From Cellulosimicrobium terreum (GTDB lineage: Bacteria > Actinomycetota > Actinomycetes > Actinomycetales > Cellulomonadaceae), in NCBI GenBank assembly GCA_014803435.1, contig JACYFD010000001.1, positions 62,001 through 126,000 of the forward strand: DNA of 64,000 nucleotides, in the 5' to 3' direction. Shown here piece by piece: positions 56,505 to 64,000 of the stretch. The translations under genes were made by a program, and so were the position numbers. The notes below the pieces were generated by a model. It was not told where the DNA came from, searched no databases, and was given only the letters and a program-made list of their open reading frames with translations. Numbering within the stretch: position 1 is the stretch's first letter; each line of letters opens with the position of its first letter.

Positions 56505-57926
56505 TCAGCGGCGTCGCTGCTGCTTGATCCGGCTCGTGAGCTCGGTGACCTGGTTGTAGGTCGACCGTCGTTCCGCCATCTGCTCGGTGATCTTCCGGTT
56601 CGCGTGCATGACGGTCGTGTGGTCCCGGCCGCCGAACTGCTGCCCGATCTTCGGCAGGGAGAGGTCGGTGAGCTCGCGGCAGAGATACATGGCGATCTGG
56701 CGGGCCGTCACCAGCACGCGTGAGCGCGAGCTGCCGCACAGGTCGTCGATCGTCAGGCCGAAGTACGCGGCCGTCTGGGCGATGATCGCCGCAGGTGTGA
56801 TCTCCGCCGAGTCCTCGTCGGTGATGAGGTCCTTGAGGACGATCTCTGCGAGAGGGAGGTCGACCTGCTGGCGGTTCAGGTTGGCGAAGGCGGTGACGCG
56901 GATCAGGGCGCCCTCGAGCTCACGGATGTTCGTCGAGATGCGGGACCCGATGTACGAGAGGACGTCGTCGGGGGCGTTGAGGCGTTCGTTGCTCGCCTTC
57001 TTGCGCAGGATCGCGATGCGGGTCTCGAGGTCGGGGGGCTGGACGTCGGTGATCAGCCCCCACTCGAAGCGGGACCGCAGGCGGTCCTCGAAACCGTTCA
57101 GCTGCTTCGGCGGCAGGTCGGACGTGATGACGACCTGCTTGTTGGCGTTGTGCAGCGCGTTGAACGTGTGGAAGAACTCTTCCATCGTCTGTTCCTTGCC
57201 CTGCAGGAACTGGATGTCGTCGATGAGCAGGACGTCGACGTCGCGGTACCGCCGCTGGAACGCGCCCGCCTTGCCCTCACCGATCGAGTTGATGAAGTCG
57301 TTGGTGAACTCCTCCGAGTTCACGTACCGCACGCGCACGTTCGGGTAGAGGTTGTGGGCGTAGTGACCGATCGCGTGCAGCAGGTGGGTCTTGCCCAGCC
57401 CGGAGTCGCCGTAGATGAAGAGCGGGTTGTACGCCTTTGCGGGAGCTTCCGCGACGGCTACGGCGGCCGCGTGCGCGAACCGGTTGGAGGAGCCGATGAC
57501 GAACGTCTCGAACACGTACTTCGGGTTGAGCCGGCTCGGTTCGGCCTGCGGACGTTGTGGAGCGGGCGCAGGGAGGTCGGGGAGGTCGTCGTCGAGGTCG
57601 GGATACGCGGGCCGTGCGACGGCAGGCCGCGAGGCCGGTGCGGACACGGGCTCGGCACTGAGCTCCGGGTCCACGGTGATCCCGAAGCGGACGTCGCGGC
57701 CGAGGTAGGAGGAGATCGCGGTGACGAGCTCGTCGCGGACCCCGGTCTCGAGGTAGCGCCGTGTCTGCTCGTGCGGGACGGCGATGAAGACGGTGTCGTC
57801 CAGGATCGCGAGCGGCTTCGCCAGCCGGACGAAGGCCATCTGGCGCGACGTCATGTCCGGAGTGTCCTCGAGGATGCTCAGAGTCTGTGCCCAGACGTCA
57901 GCGATGTTCTCGTCCGCGTTGGGCAC
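56505..57926 (-). CDS. dnaA: Chromosomal replication initiator DnaA
   Basis: A 473-residue AAA+ initiator. Domain I is at the start ([16 protein letters not shown]), domain II is a Pro/Asp-rich linker (about 90-130), domain III has Walker [12 protein letters not shown] (173-183) and Walker [21 protein letters not shown], and domain IV has the DnaA signature [14 protein letters not shown] and [15 protein letters not shown]. The start is GTG 57926 with GAGG upstream. It binds the boxes in both flanking intergenic regions. Confidence 0.97.
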   Translation of the reverse strand: MPNADENIADVWAQTLSILEDTPDMTSRQMAFVRLAKPLAILDDTVFIAVPHEQTRRYLETGVRDELVTAISSYLGRDVRFGITVDPELSAEPVSAPASRPAVARPAYPDLDDDLPDLPAPAPQRPQAEPSRLNPKYVFETFVIGSSNRFAHAAAVAVAEAPAKAYNPLFIYGDSGLGKTHLLHAIGHYAHNLYPNVRVRYVNSEEFTNDFINSIGEGKAGAFQRRYRDVDVLLIDDIQFLQGKEQTMEEFFHTFNALHNANKQVVITSDLPPKQLNGFEDRLRSRFEWGLITDVQPPDLETRIAILRKKASNERLNAPDDVLSYIGSRISTNIRELEGALIRVTAFANLNRQQVDLPLAEIVLKDLITDEDSAEITPAAIIAQTAAYFGLTIDDLCGSSRSRVLVTARQIAMYLCRELTDLSLPKIGQQFGGRDHTTVMHANRKITEQMAERRSTYNQVTELTSRIKQQRRR

Positions 57927-58379
57927 AGGATGTCCTCGGGGTGGGCGTGGTGGTGACCGGCGTGATGCTGCAGATGATCGTGCCACGAAGAGGCCCTGTC
58001 CACATAGTTGTCCACAGCCTGTGAGTTGGTGTACGGACTCCTGATCGTCGGCGATCTTCTGCGGCTACGGTGGGGTCACAGGACTGCTCGGAGATCGTGG
58101 GTCCACGAGCGAGTTTGACCTGCGGGGCCCGCGGAGCGTAACGTCAGACAGCCGTTTCAGGTGCTTCTTGGCGCGCCCTCGATCGTCCCCGCAGGACGAG
58201 CACGTGGTCTGCGCTCCGACACGCTCGTCGTGTGTCGTGCACGCTCCCTGTCGGCGGCCGGGACGGGCAACCGTCCACACTGAACTGCACCACCTGAACC
58301 ACCGACGGGATCCACCGGAACCCGTCACATCGTCGAGAACAACCGACGGTGAACCTCCCGACCGTTCTTGGAGTACCTC
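57927..58379. other. Divergent dnaA-rpmH regulatory region with DnaA boxes
   Basis: About 450 bp with the promoters for dnaA (leftward) and rpmH (rightward). A perfect DnaA box TTGTCCACA lies at 58008-58016, with a one-mismatch box at 57996-58004, consistent with DnaA autoregulation or a second origin element. No gene was seen. Confidence 0.75.
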
Positions 58380-58517
58380 GTGAGCAAGCGGACCTTCCAG
58401 CCGAACACCCGGCGCCGGGCCAAGACCCACGGCTTCCGGCTGCGCATGCGCACGCGCGCGGGCCGCTCGATCCTGGCAGCTCGTCGCCGCAAGGGTCGCA
58501 CCGAGCTCTCTGCCTGA
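58380..58517 (+). CDS. rpmH: Ribosomal protein bL34
   Basis: Forty-five residues starting at GTG 58380: [20 protein letters not shown] and [15 protein letters not shown] are the invariant L34 sequence. It is the first gene of the rpmH-rnpA-yidD-yidC-jag-rsmG-parAB operon region that moves away from oriC. Confidence 0.97.
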   Translation: MSKRTFQPNTRRRAKTHGFRLRMRTRAGRSILAARRRKGRTELSA

Positions 58518-58523
58518 TCGCAC

Positions 58524-58892
58524 GTGCTTCCCGCGGCGCACCGACTGCGCCGTTCCGTCGATTTCGAGCGGACGGTGCGGCGGGGCGTGCGCGCCGGCAG
58601 GTCGACCGTGGTGGTTCACCTCTCCCTGGACACTCAGGGAGACGAATCGCCACAGGTCGGCTTTGTCGTATCCAAAGCCGTCGGGAACGCCGTGAACCGC
58701 AACCTCGTGAAGCGGCGCCTGCGGGCAGTCGCGAGCACGAGTGTCGCCACTCTTCCGGCGGGCAGCCGCGTCGTCGTCCGGGCGCTCCCGGCCGCGACGT
58801 CCGCGACGTTCGCCCAGCTCAGCACCGACGTCTCGCGTGGTCTCGACCGCGCCGTCGGGCGGCTGGGCGTCCGTGGGAGTGACCGCTCGTGA
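58524..58892 (+). CDS. rnpA: Ribonuclease P protein component
   Basis: A 122-residue basic protein starting at GTG 58524, only 6 nt after rpmH. The conserved RNR-type motif is in [15 protein letters not shown] and the central strand [12 protein letters not shown]. It supports the RNase P RNA in 5' tRNA maturation. It overlaps yidD by 4 nt. Confidence 0.95.
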   Translation: MLPAAHRLRRSVDFERTVRRGVRAGRSTVVVHLSLDTQGDESPQVGFVVSKAVGNAVNRNLVKRRLRAVASTSVATLPAGSRVVVRALPAATSATFAQLSTDVSRGLDRAVGRLGVRGSDRS

Positions 58893-59182
58893 CGGTGACA
58901 CACTCCCCGGAGGAGACCCGGGCCGCCCGCGTCCTGGACGTGCTGCGCAGGGTTCCCGCGCTCACGCTGATCGGCGTGATCCGGGTCTACCAGTCGGTCA
59001 TCTCCCCCATGACGGGGCCCAGCTGCAAGTACTACCCGTCCTGCTCCCACTACGCGCTGACCGCGGTGCAGCGGCACGGCGCGCTGCGCGGTACGGGCCT
59101 CGCCCTCTGGCGGCTGCTCCGCTGCAACCCCTGGAGTCTTGGCGGCGTCGACGACGTCCCGGCAGCGCGTCACACGCACTAG
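58889..59182 (+). CDS. yidD: Membrane protein insertion efficiency factor YidD
   Basis: A 97-residue protein from GTG 58889. [20 protein letters not shown] and [20 protein letters not shown], with [17 protein letters not shown], are the invariant family motifs (three conserved Cys). It is thought to help YidC at the membrane through an amphipathic helix. Confidence 0.95.
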   Translation: MTVTHSPEETRAARVLDVLRRVPALTLIGVIRVYQSVISPMTGPSCKYYPSCSHYALTAVQRHGALRGTGLALWRLLRCNPWSLGGVDDVPAARHTH

Positions 59183-59242
59183 CCCACCTGCCCGTCTGAC
59201 GGGCGATTCGCGAGCTTTGCCAGATTTCGGGAGCAACAACTG

Positions 59243-60355
59243 ATGGACTTCTTCAAGATCCTCTACCCCATCGAGTGGGTCGTCTCGTGGATCATGTACC
59301 TGTGTCACCAGGGCCTGACGTACCTCGGTTTCTCCGACGGACCGGGCCCCGCGTGGGTGCTCTCGATCGTCGGGCTCGTGGTCATCATCCGGATCCTGCT
59401 GATCCCTCTGTTCTTCAAGCAGATCAAGGCGTCGCGCGGTATGCAGATGCTGCAGCCCGAGATGCAGGCGATCCAGAAGAAGTACAAGGGCAAGTCCGAC
59501 CCGGCGTCCCGCGAGGCGATGAGCCGCGAGACCATGGAGCTGTATCGCAAGCACGGGACCAATCCGTTCGCGTCGTGCATGCCGATCCTGCTGCAGTCCC
59601 CCATCTTCTTCGCGCTGTTCCGGGTGCTGAACTCGCTCAAGCAGATCTCCGAAGGGAACGCGGACCCCATCGGTCCGATCACCCGACCGGTGGCAGGGGA
59701 CATCGAGAGCTCGTCGGTCTTCGGTGCGAAGCTGTCCGACGTCTTCCTGCAGACGGACGACCTGCAGACCAGGCTCGTCATCGCCGTGCTCATCGTCGCG
59801 ATGTGTGCCACGACGTTCTTCACGCAGCGTCAGCTCACCATGAAGAACATGCCGAAGGCCGCTCTCGAGGGCCCGATGGCGTCGACGCAGAAGATGATGC
59901 TCTACGTCTTCCCCTTCATCTTCGCCGTGTCCGGCGTGAACTTCCCCGTCGGTGTCCTTGTCTACTGGACCACGACGAACCTCTGGTCCATGGGTCAGCA
60001 GTTCTACACGATCCGCCGTATGCCCGCGCCCGGATCTGAGGCCGAGCGCATGCTCAAGGAGCGCCAGGCTCGCAAGAAGGCCGCCAAGGGTGTCGTCGAG
60101 GACGAGACACCGGTCATCGAGCAGCCGCGTGGCCAGCGCCAGCAGCCGAAGCGTAAGGACCGCCAGAAGGGTGTGGCACCGCTGAACCAGGCGTCGGCGT
60201 CACAGGCGGCGCCGACCCCCTCGGATGCCCCTGTCGAGGACGAGAAGGTCGACGCTCCACCGAAGGATGTGCCGAACACCAAGGCAGGCGGTGGTGGGGC
60301 CGTGAAGAAGCCCGGCTCGTCGACGGCTGCCAACAAGAAGTCCAAGAAGAAGTGA
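59243..60355 (+). CDS. yidC: Membrane protein insertase YidC
   Basis: A 370-residue insertase of the Oxa1 type. VVIIRILLIPLFFKQIKASR holds the conserved intramembrane Arg; GTNPFASCMPILLQSPIFFA and the later segments complete five membrane helices. The C-terminal ~90 residues are a basic tail (VVEDETPVIEQPRGQRQQPK and beyond) that can contact ribosomes. It starts 60 nt after yidD and overlaps the jag region. Confidence 0.95.
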   Translation: MDFFKILYPIEWVVSWIMYLCHQGLTYLGFSDGPGPAWVLSIVGLVVIIRILLIPLFFKQIKASRGMQMLQPEMQAIQKKYKGKSDPASREAMSRETMELYRKHGTNPFASCMPILLQSPIFFALFRVLNSLKQISEGNADPIGPITRPVAGDIESSSVFGAKLSDVFLQTDDLQTRLVIAVLIVAMCATTFFTQRQLTMKNMPKAALEGPMASTQKMMLYVFPFIFAVSGVNFPVGVLVYWTTTNLWSMGQQFYTIRRMPAPGSEAERMLKERQARKKAAKGVVEDETPVIEQPRGQRQQPKRKDRQKGVAPLNQASASQAAPTPSDAPVEDEKVDAPPKDVPNTKAGGGGAVKKPGSSTAANKKSKKK

Positions 60356-60390
60356 CGTCGGGCGCCCCCGGCGCCCTGGAGGAGCACCTG

Positions 60391-60921
60391 ATGCCGTCGA
60401 CAGAAACACCCGAACTCAACGAGACGACCCCGGAGATCGAGGCGCCGGCGACCACGTCGGGGCTCGAGGAGGAAGGCGAGATTGCTGCCGACTACCTCGA
60501 GGAGCTGCTCGACATCGCCGATCTCGGGGGAGACATCGACATCGACGTGGAGCACGATCGCGCCGCTGTTGCCGTCGTCCCGGACGACGACGACGACCTC
60601 TCGGTCCTCGTCGGTACCGACGGCGAGGTCCTCGAGGCCCTTCAGGAGCTGACTCGCCTGGCCGTGCAGGCCCGGACGGGGGAGCGGAGCCGTCTGATGC
60701 TCGACGTCGCGGGATTCCGCGCTCAGCGTCGTACCGAGCTGACCGCGCTCGCGCAGGACGTCATCGCGAAGGTGCGTGCTGACGGTGAGCGCGTCGCCAT
60801 GGCGCCGCTGAACGCCTTCGAGCGCAAGGTGGTGCACGACGTCGTCGCCGCCGAGGGTCTGCGCAGCGACTCGGAGGGCGTGGAGCCCGAGCGATTCGTC
60901 GTGGTGCTTCCCGCGGAGTGA
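60391..60921 (+). CDS. khpB: Jag/KhpB RNA-binding protein
   Basis: A 176-residue protein. An acidic N-terminal part (EEEGEIAADYLEELLDIADL) is followed by a KH-like domain (LSVLVGTDGEVLEALQELTR) and an R3H domain (VAMAPLNAFERKVVHDVVAA). It binds RNA and affects cell division and elongation. The ATG at 60391 has GGAGGAG upstream; a GTG at 60352 overlapping the yidC stop is an alternative that adds 13 residues. Confidence 0.9.
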   Translation: MPSTETPELNETTPEIEAPATTSGLEEEGEIAADYLEELLDIADLGGDIDIDVEHDRAAVAVVPDDDDDLSVLVGTDGEVLEALQELTRLAVQARTGERSRLMLDVAGFRAQRRTELTALAQDVIAKVRADGERVAMAPLNAFERKVVHDVVAAEGLRSDSEGVEPERFVVVLPAE

Positions 60922-60929
60922 CCACACGA

Positions 60930-60967
60930 CGAAGCGCCTCCTGCCCTCCGGGGTGGGAGGCGTTTCG
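60930..60967. terminator. Hairpin terminator after jag
   Basis: Twelve-bp arms with one wobble pair (60930-60941 and 60956-60967) enclosing a 14-nt loop, followed by no clear T-run. Confidence 0.6.
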
Positions 60968-61026
60968 CATGTGCGGGGTAGGCGCCGAGGGTGGGCTCCG
61001 GTCGCGCGTCGTGGCTCCGCGTGGAC

Positions 61027-61040
61027 GTTTCACGTGAAAC
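61027..61040. other. parS centromere-like site 1
   Basis: Perfect palindrome GTTTCACGTGAAAC in the short gap between jag and rsmG. It matches the ParB-binding parS consensus at 14 of 14 central positions and is close to oriC, as expected. Confidence 0.9.
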
Positions 61041-61072
61041 GATGAGGTCCGCTGGTACGTGATGGAGGCGAG

Positions 61073-61747
61073 ATGATGGCAGCAGAGTCGGAACCGGGCA
61101 CAGGTACGCCCGAGCGCACTCTGGAGGTAGCAACACTCGAGCAGTTCTTTGGTCCCGCGTACCCGGCGATCAGCGCCTACGCGAAGCGCCTGGAGTCAGA
61201 GGGCGAGCTGCGTGGCCTGATCGGACCTCGCGAGCTGTCGCGCATCTGGGACCGGCACATCTTGAACTCGGCGGCGGTCGTGAGGTTCCTCCCGGAACGG
61301 GGAGTGATCGCCGACGTCGGGTCGGGGGCTGGCCTGCCCGGCATCGTCATCGCCGCGATGCGTCCGGAGGCCACTGTCTATCTGATCGAGCCGATGGAAC
61401 GACGTTGCGCCTGGCTGACGGAGGTCAGCGAGGAGCTCGGACTACGGAACGTCGACGTGAAGCGAGGACGGGCCGAGGAGTTCCACGGGGCGTTCGAGTG
61501 CGACGCGGTCACGTCACGCGCTGTCGCTGCGTTGGACAAGCTGGCGAGGATCTCGCTCCCGCTGCTCCGACCTGGCGGCGAGATGGTCGTGCTGAAGGGC
61601 AGGAACGTGACCCGAGAGTTTGACGCAGCCCGGCGGTCCCTTCGCCGGCTGAAGGGGTCCGAGCCGGAGGTCATCGAGGCATCCACTCTTCCGGGTGTGG
61701 AGAGCACGACGGTCGTGCGCATCGTGCGGCAGACTGGGTCACGCTGA
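61073..61747 (+). CDS. rsmG: 16S rRNA (guanine527-N7)-methyltransferase RsmG
   Basis: A 224-residue methyltransferase. IADVGSGAGLPGIVIAAMRP is the SAM-binding glycine motif; ITSRAVAALDKL-type sequence (TSRAVAALDKLARI) and LKGRN are family motifs. It methylates G527 of 16S rRNA with GidB activity. ATG 61073 and ATG 61076 are both possible after GGAGGCGAG. Confidence 0.95.
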   Translation: MMAAESEPGTGTPERTLEVATLEQFFGPAYPAISAYAKRLESEGELRGLIGPRELSRIWDRHILNSAAVVRFLPERGVIADVGSGAGLPGIVIAAMRPEATVYLIEPMERRCAWLTEVSEELGLRNVDVKRGRAEEFHGAFECDAVTSRAVAALDKLARISLPLLRPGGEMVVLKGRNVTREFDAARRSLRRLKGSEPEVIEASTLPGVESTTVVRIVRQTGSR

Positions 61748-61761
61748 GACGAGGGAGTCGC

Positions 61762-63243
61762 ATGGGGATCCGATTCTGGCGTCGGCGGCAGGATGACGCC
61801 GTCGATGCCACGGCATCGGCAAGAGTGGGAGAGACGGAGAGGGAGTCGCGCGTGACCGATGGCATGGAGATCGACGGCAACGGCACTCGCCCCGACTCGC
61901 TGAGCGCGACCGAAGATCCCACATCGGATGAGTCTGACGACTCCGCGTCCGAGAGTTCTGATTCCCTGCCGACGGCGCCCGAGCCCAGCGATCCAGAGGT
62001 CGCGGACCCGGAACATGCCCCCGGGGACTCGCTCGAGTCTGACGCGAGCAATGCCGGGCCCGAGGTATCGGACCCCAGCGAATCCGCACCCGTGAAGGAG
62101 GTGTCCGACGACGTGTCCCAGCTCGACGAGCAGACGTCGCTCCATGTGTCGTCCCTCGTGGTGACACCAGCAGGCGACGACGACCGACGTGCGGAGCTCA
62201 TGGCGAGCCTTCCGGCCACTGATGAGTCGACGCCCCTCGCTGCGCAGCTCGCTGTGGATGCGCGGCGTCGGATCGACCTCCAGGGACGTCGCTTTCCACG
62301 GCCCGCCTCCACGCGCATCATCACCGTCGCCAATCAGAAGGGTGGCGTCGGCAAGACGACGACGACCGTGAACCTTGCGGCGGGGCTTGCGCAGGCCGGT
62401 CTGAACGTCCTCGTGATCGACAACGACCCTCAGGGGAACGCGTCTACTGCGCTCGGGGTCGAGCATCGGGCAGGTACACCGTCTGTCTACGAGGTGCTGG
62501 TCGATGGCGACCCTCTGGAGAGCGCGGTGCAGCGCTGCCCGGACATCCCGACCTTGTGGTGCGTTCCGGCCACGATCGACTTGTCTGGCGCCGAGATCGA
62601 GCTGGTGTCGCTTGTTTCACGTGAAACACGGCTCCGGAGAGCTCTCGACACGTACCTCGAGACGCGCGCTGCGCGCGGCGAGGAGCCGATCGACTACGTG
62701 TTCGTCGACTGCCCGCCGAGCCTCGGGCTCCTCACAGTGAACGCGTTCGTCGTGGGACGGGAAGTCCTCATCCCGATCCAGTGTGAGTACTACGCACTGG
62801 AAGGACTGAGCCAGCTGCTCAAGACGATCGAACTGATCAAGGCGCATCTCAACCCCGAGCTGCACGTGTCGACGATCTTGCTGACCATGTACGACGGCCG
62901 CACGAACTTGGCGCAACAGGTGGCGGCCGAGGTTCGCGAGCACTTCCCGGAGCACACGCTGCGCACCACCGTTCCGCGGTCGGTCCGCATCTCGGAGGCT
63001 CCGAGCCACGGTCAGACGGTCATGACCTACGACCCGGGTTCGACGGGCGCGCTCGCGTACCTCGAAGCGGCACGCGAGGTCGCTGAGCAGGGCGAGTACA
63101 CAGAAGTCGTCCCCGAGATCGCCAGCACGGCGGATCGCGGGGACGAGGGCGCCTCGGATGAGGCTGTAGGCAGTTCCGAGGGCTGGATCGACAATGGCGT
63201 CGCGGCGGAGGTCTCCGTCGGCGGTCAGGAGGAGCGGCGATGA
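61762..63243 (+). CDS. parA: ParA chromosome-partition ATPase with long acidic N-terminal extension
   Basis: A 493-residue ParA. The deviant Walker A is KGGVGKT (193-199), followed by DNDPQGNASTALGV (Walker A' region) and FVDCPPSLGLLTVNAF (Walker B). A 180-residue extension rich in Asp, Glu, Ser and Pro precedes the catalytic domain, far longer than the usual short basic N-terminus. A parS site lies inside the gene. It moves ParB-parS complexes apart. It overlaps parB by 4 nt. Confidence 0.95.
   Translation: MGIRFWRRRQDDAVDATASARVGETERESRVTDGMEIDGNGTRPDSLSATEDPTSDESDDSASESSDSLPTAPEPSDPEVADPEHAPGDSLESDASNAGPEVSDPSESAPVKEVSDDVSQLDEQTSLHVSSLVVTPAGDDDRRAELMASLPATDESTPLAAQLAVDARRRIDLQGRRFPRPASTRIITVANQKGGVGKTTTTVNLAAGLAQAGLNVLVIDNDPQGNASTALGVEHRAGTPSVYEVLVDGDPLESAVQRCPDIPTLWCVPATIDLSGAEIELVSLVSRETRLRRALDTYLETRAARGEEPIDYVFVDCPPSLGLLTVNAFVVGREVLIPIQCEYYALEGLSQLLKTIELIKAHLNPELHVSTILLTMYDGRTNLAQQVAAEVREHFPEHTLRTTVPRSVRISEAPSHGQTVMTYDPGSTGALAYLEAAREVAEQGEYTEVVPEIASTADRGDEGASDEAVGSSEGWIDNGVAAEVSVGGQEERR
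62613..62628. other. parS site 2 (inside parA)
   Basis: Perfect 16-bp palindrome TGTTTCACGTGAAACA in the parA coding sequence, reading Val-Ser-Arg-Glu-Thr. Confidence 0.92.
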
Positions 63244-64000
63244 GCGAGAAGAGGCGTGGTCTCGGACGTGGTCTGGGCGCGTTGATCCCGACAAGTTCGG
63301 AAGGGAAGCGTCCGGTGGACGTGTTCTTCCCGAGCGCTGTCGCCGAAACGGACGAGTCTCGGGGTGACTCCGCGGCTCCCGCGGGCACCGGCGGTGCTAC
63401 CGACGGCGCGCAGGCGACGGAGGCTCCCGACGGAGGGGTCATCACCGTCGAGCGGGACGCAAGCCCCGCGGATGTTGCCGGTTTTGCGACGGTCACGGTC
63501 GACGAGCTCGACTCGTTGGTCGAGGGAGCGGAGCCCTCTGCCGATGACGAGAAGTCGAGTGCCGGGCACTCTGAGAACTCCGACTCCTCCGAGGTGGCAA
63601 GCGACAGTGCCAGCGCCGGCACGGCTGCGCTTTCTGCCGAGGCCGAGACCGAGACCGAGACTGACAACGCTCGTGGAGCGGAGCCTGACGGCACCGGGCT
63701 GACATCCGTCGATGTTTCACGTGGAACGGACGACGCGTCGTCGGCGGCGCTCGACGATGTGAGCTGGACCGGCCAGGCAGCGGAGGACTTGGTCCCCGTG
63801 CCAGGCGCGCGCTTTGCCGAGGTTCCGGTCGATTCGATCCGGCCGAACCCTATGCAGCCACGCACGGTCTTCGACGAGGCAGAACTCGACGAGCTCATCG
63901 GATCGATCCGCGAGATCGGCGTGCTCCAGCCCATCGTGGTCCGCCCCGCACCGGGGGATGGTGGTTCCTACGAGCTCATCATGGGTGAGCGACGTTGGCG
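63240..64000 (+). CDS. parB: ParB chromosome-partition protein (partial, C-terminus outside window)
   Basis: At least 253 residues are present. KRRGLGRGLGALIP starts the protein; the CTPase domain begins near residue 192 (FAEVPVDSIRPNPMQPRTVF, then IREIGVLQPIVVRP and ELIMGERRW). Between them lies an acidic, Ser/Asp/Glu/Ala-rich insertion of about 170 residues, unusual in length. It starts at ATG 63240, overlapping parA. It loads at parS as a CTP-dependent clamp. Confidence 0.95.
   Translation, partial: MSEKRRGLGRGLGALIPTSSEGKRPVDVFFPSAVAETDESRGDSAAPAGTGGATDGAQATEAPDGGVITVERDASPADVAGFATVTVDELDSLVEGAEPSADDEKSSAGHSENSDSSEVASDSASAGTAALSAEAETETETDNARGAEPDGTGLTSVDVSRGTDDASSAALDDVSWTGQAAEDLVPVPGARFAEVPVDSIRPNPMQPRTVFDEAELDELIGSIREIGVLQPIVVRPAPGDGGSYELIMGERRW
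63713..63728. other. parS site 3 (inside parB)
   Basis: TGTTTCACGTGGAACG matches the reverse complement of the classical parS sequence at 15 of 16 positions; it lies in the acidic insertion of parB. Confidence 0.8.

Overview
The window is a high-GC actinobacterial chromosome segment that contains the replication origin. Gene order and content (rpmH-rnpA-yidD-yidC-jag-rsmG-parA-parB facing away from dnaA-dnaN-gnd-recF-dciA-gyrB-gyrA, plus a DLW-39 microprotein, a class E sortase, crgA and the fhaA-fhaB-pstP-rodA-pbpA-pknA-pknB operon) point to the order Micrococcales. A secreted modular pectate lyase with Asp-Pro-Thr linkers suggests a plant-polymer degrader of the Cellulomonas/Promicromonospora type. 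The genus is an inference.

Layout. 1-12.8 kb: carbohydrate and metabolic genes: a partial sugar ABC lipoprotein with a divergent LacI regulator, a PadR/membrane-protein pair, a prenyltransferase-fold protein, a glycosyltransferase, a succinate-semialdehyde-type dehydrogenase, a PL1-PL9-discoidin pectate lyase and an alpha/beta hydrolase. 12.8-27.94 kb: a genomic island ending exactly at the 3' end of tRNA-Leu(CAG). It is divided by five copies of a structured repeat into cassettes that carry defence-like cargo. 28.3-37.6 kb: the Ser/Thr kinase, FHA and cell-wall elongation operon. 37.7-43.3 kb: a glutamine amidotransferase, sortase E, DUF881, CrgA, a rhomboid protease and a cyclophilin. 43.4-43.7 kb: tRNA-Ala and tRNA-Ile flanking the DLW-39 gene. 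43.8-49.6 kb: DUF3566 protein, gyrA and gyrB. 50.2-51.7 kb: a wall-anchored LAXTG surface protein placed head-on inside the replication cluster. 51.8-58 kb: dciA, recF, gnd, dnaN, oriC and dnaA. 58.4-64 kb: rpmH to parB, with three parS sites.

The island is the most unusual part. Each repeat has a terminator-like hairpin, then (about 70 bp on) a CACGTG core, and in three copies a pair of AGGCACAC direct repeats 59 bp after the core and 23 bp apart. The copy next to tRNA-Leu places the core across the last bases of the tRNA and the hairpin where the tRNA terminator belongs. The simplest reading is repeated insertion of cassettes at the tRNA end, each bringing a new terminator. Only the tRNA-proximal cassette carries recombination genes: a tyrosine-recombinase-like protein without a recognisable catalytic tyrosine, overlapping by 4 nt a DDE transposase-like protein. 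Cargo includes a Schlafen-type AlbA_2/ATPase regulator with tandem operators, a PIN-GNAT-EVE fusion paired with an ASCH protein, a membrane coiled-coil gene broken by an in-frame amber codon, a pentapeptide-repeat membrane protein, a HAD protein and several unknown genes.

In the core, oriC lies between dnaN and dnaA with many DnaA boxes, and a second small group of boxes lies between dnaA and rpmH. ParA and ParB both carry very long acidic N-terminal regions. The class E sortase and the LASTG-anchored protein probably form an enzyme-substrate pair.
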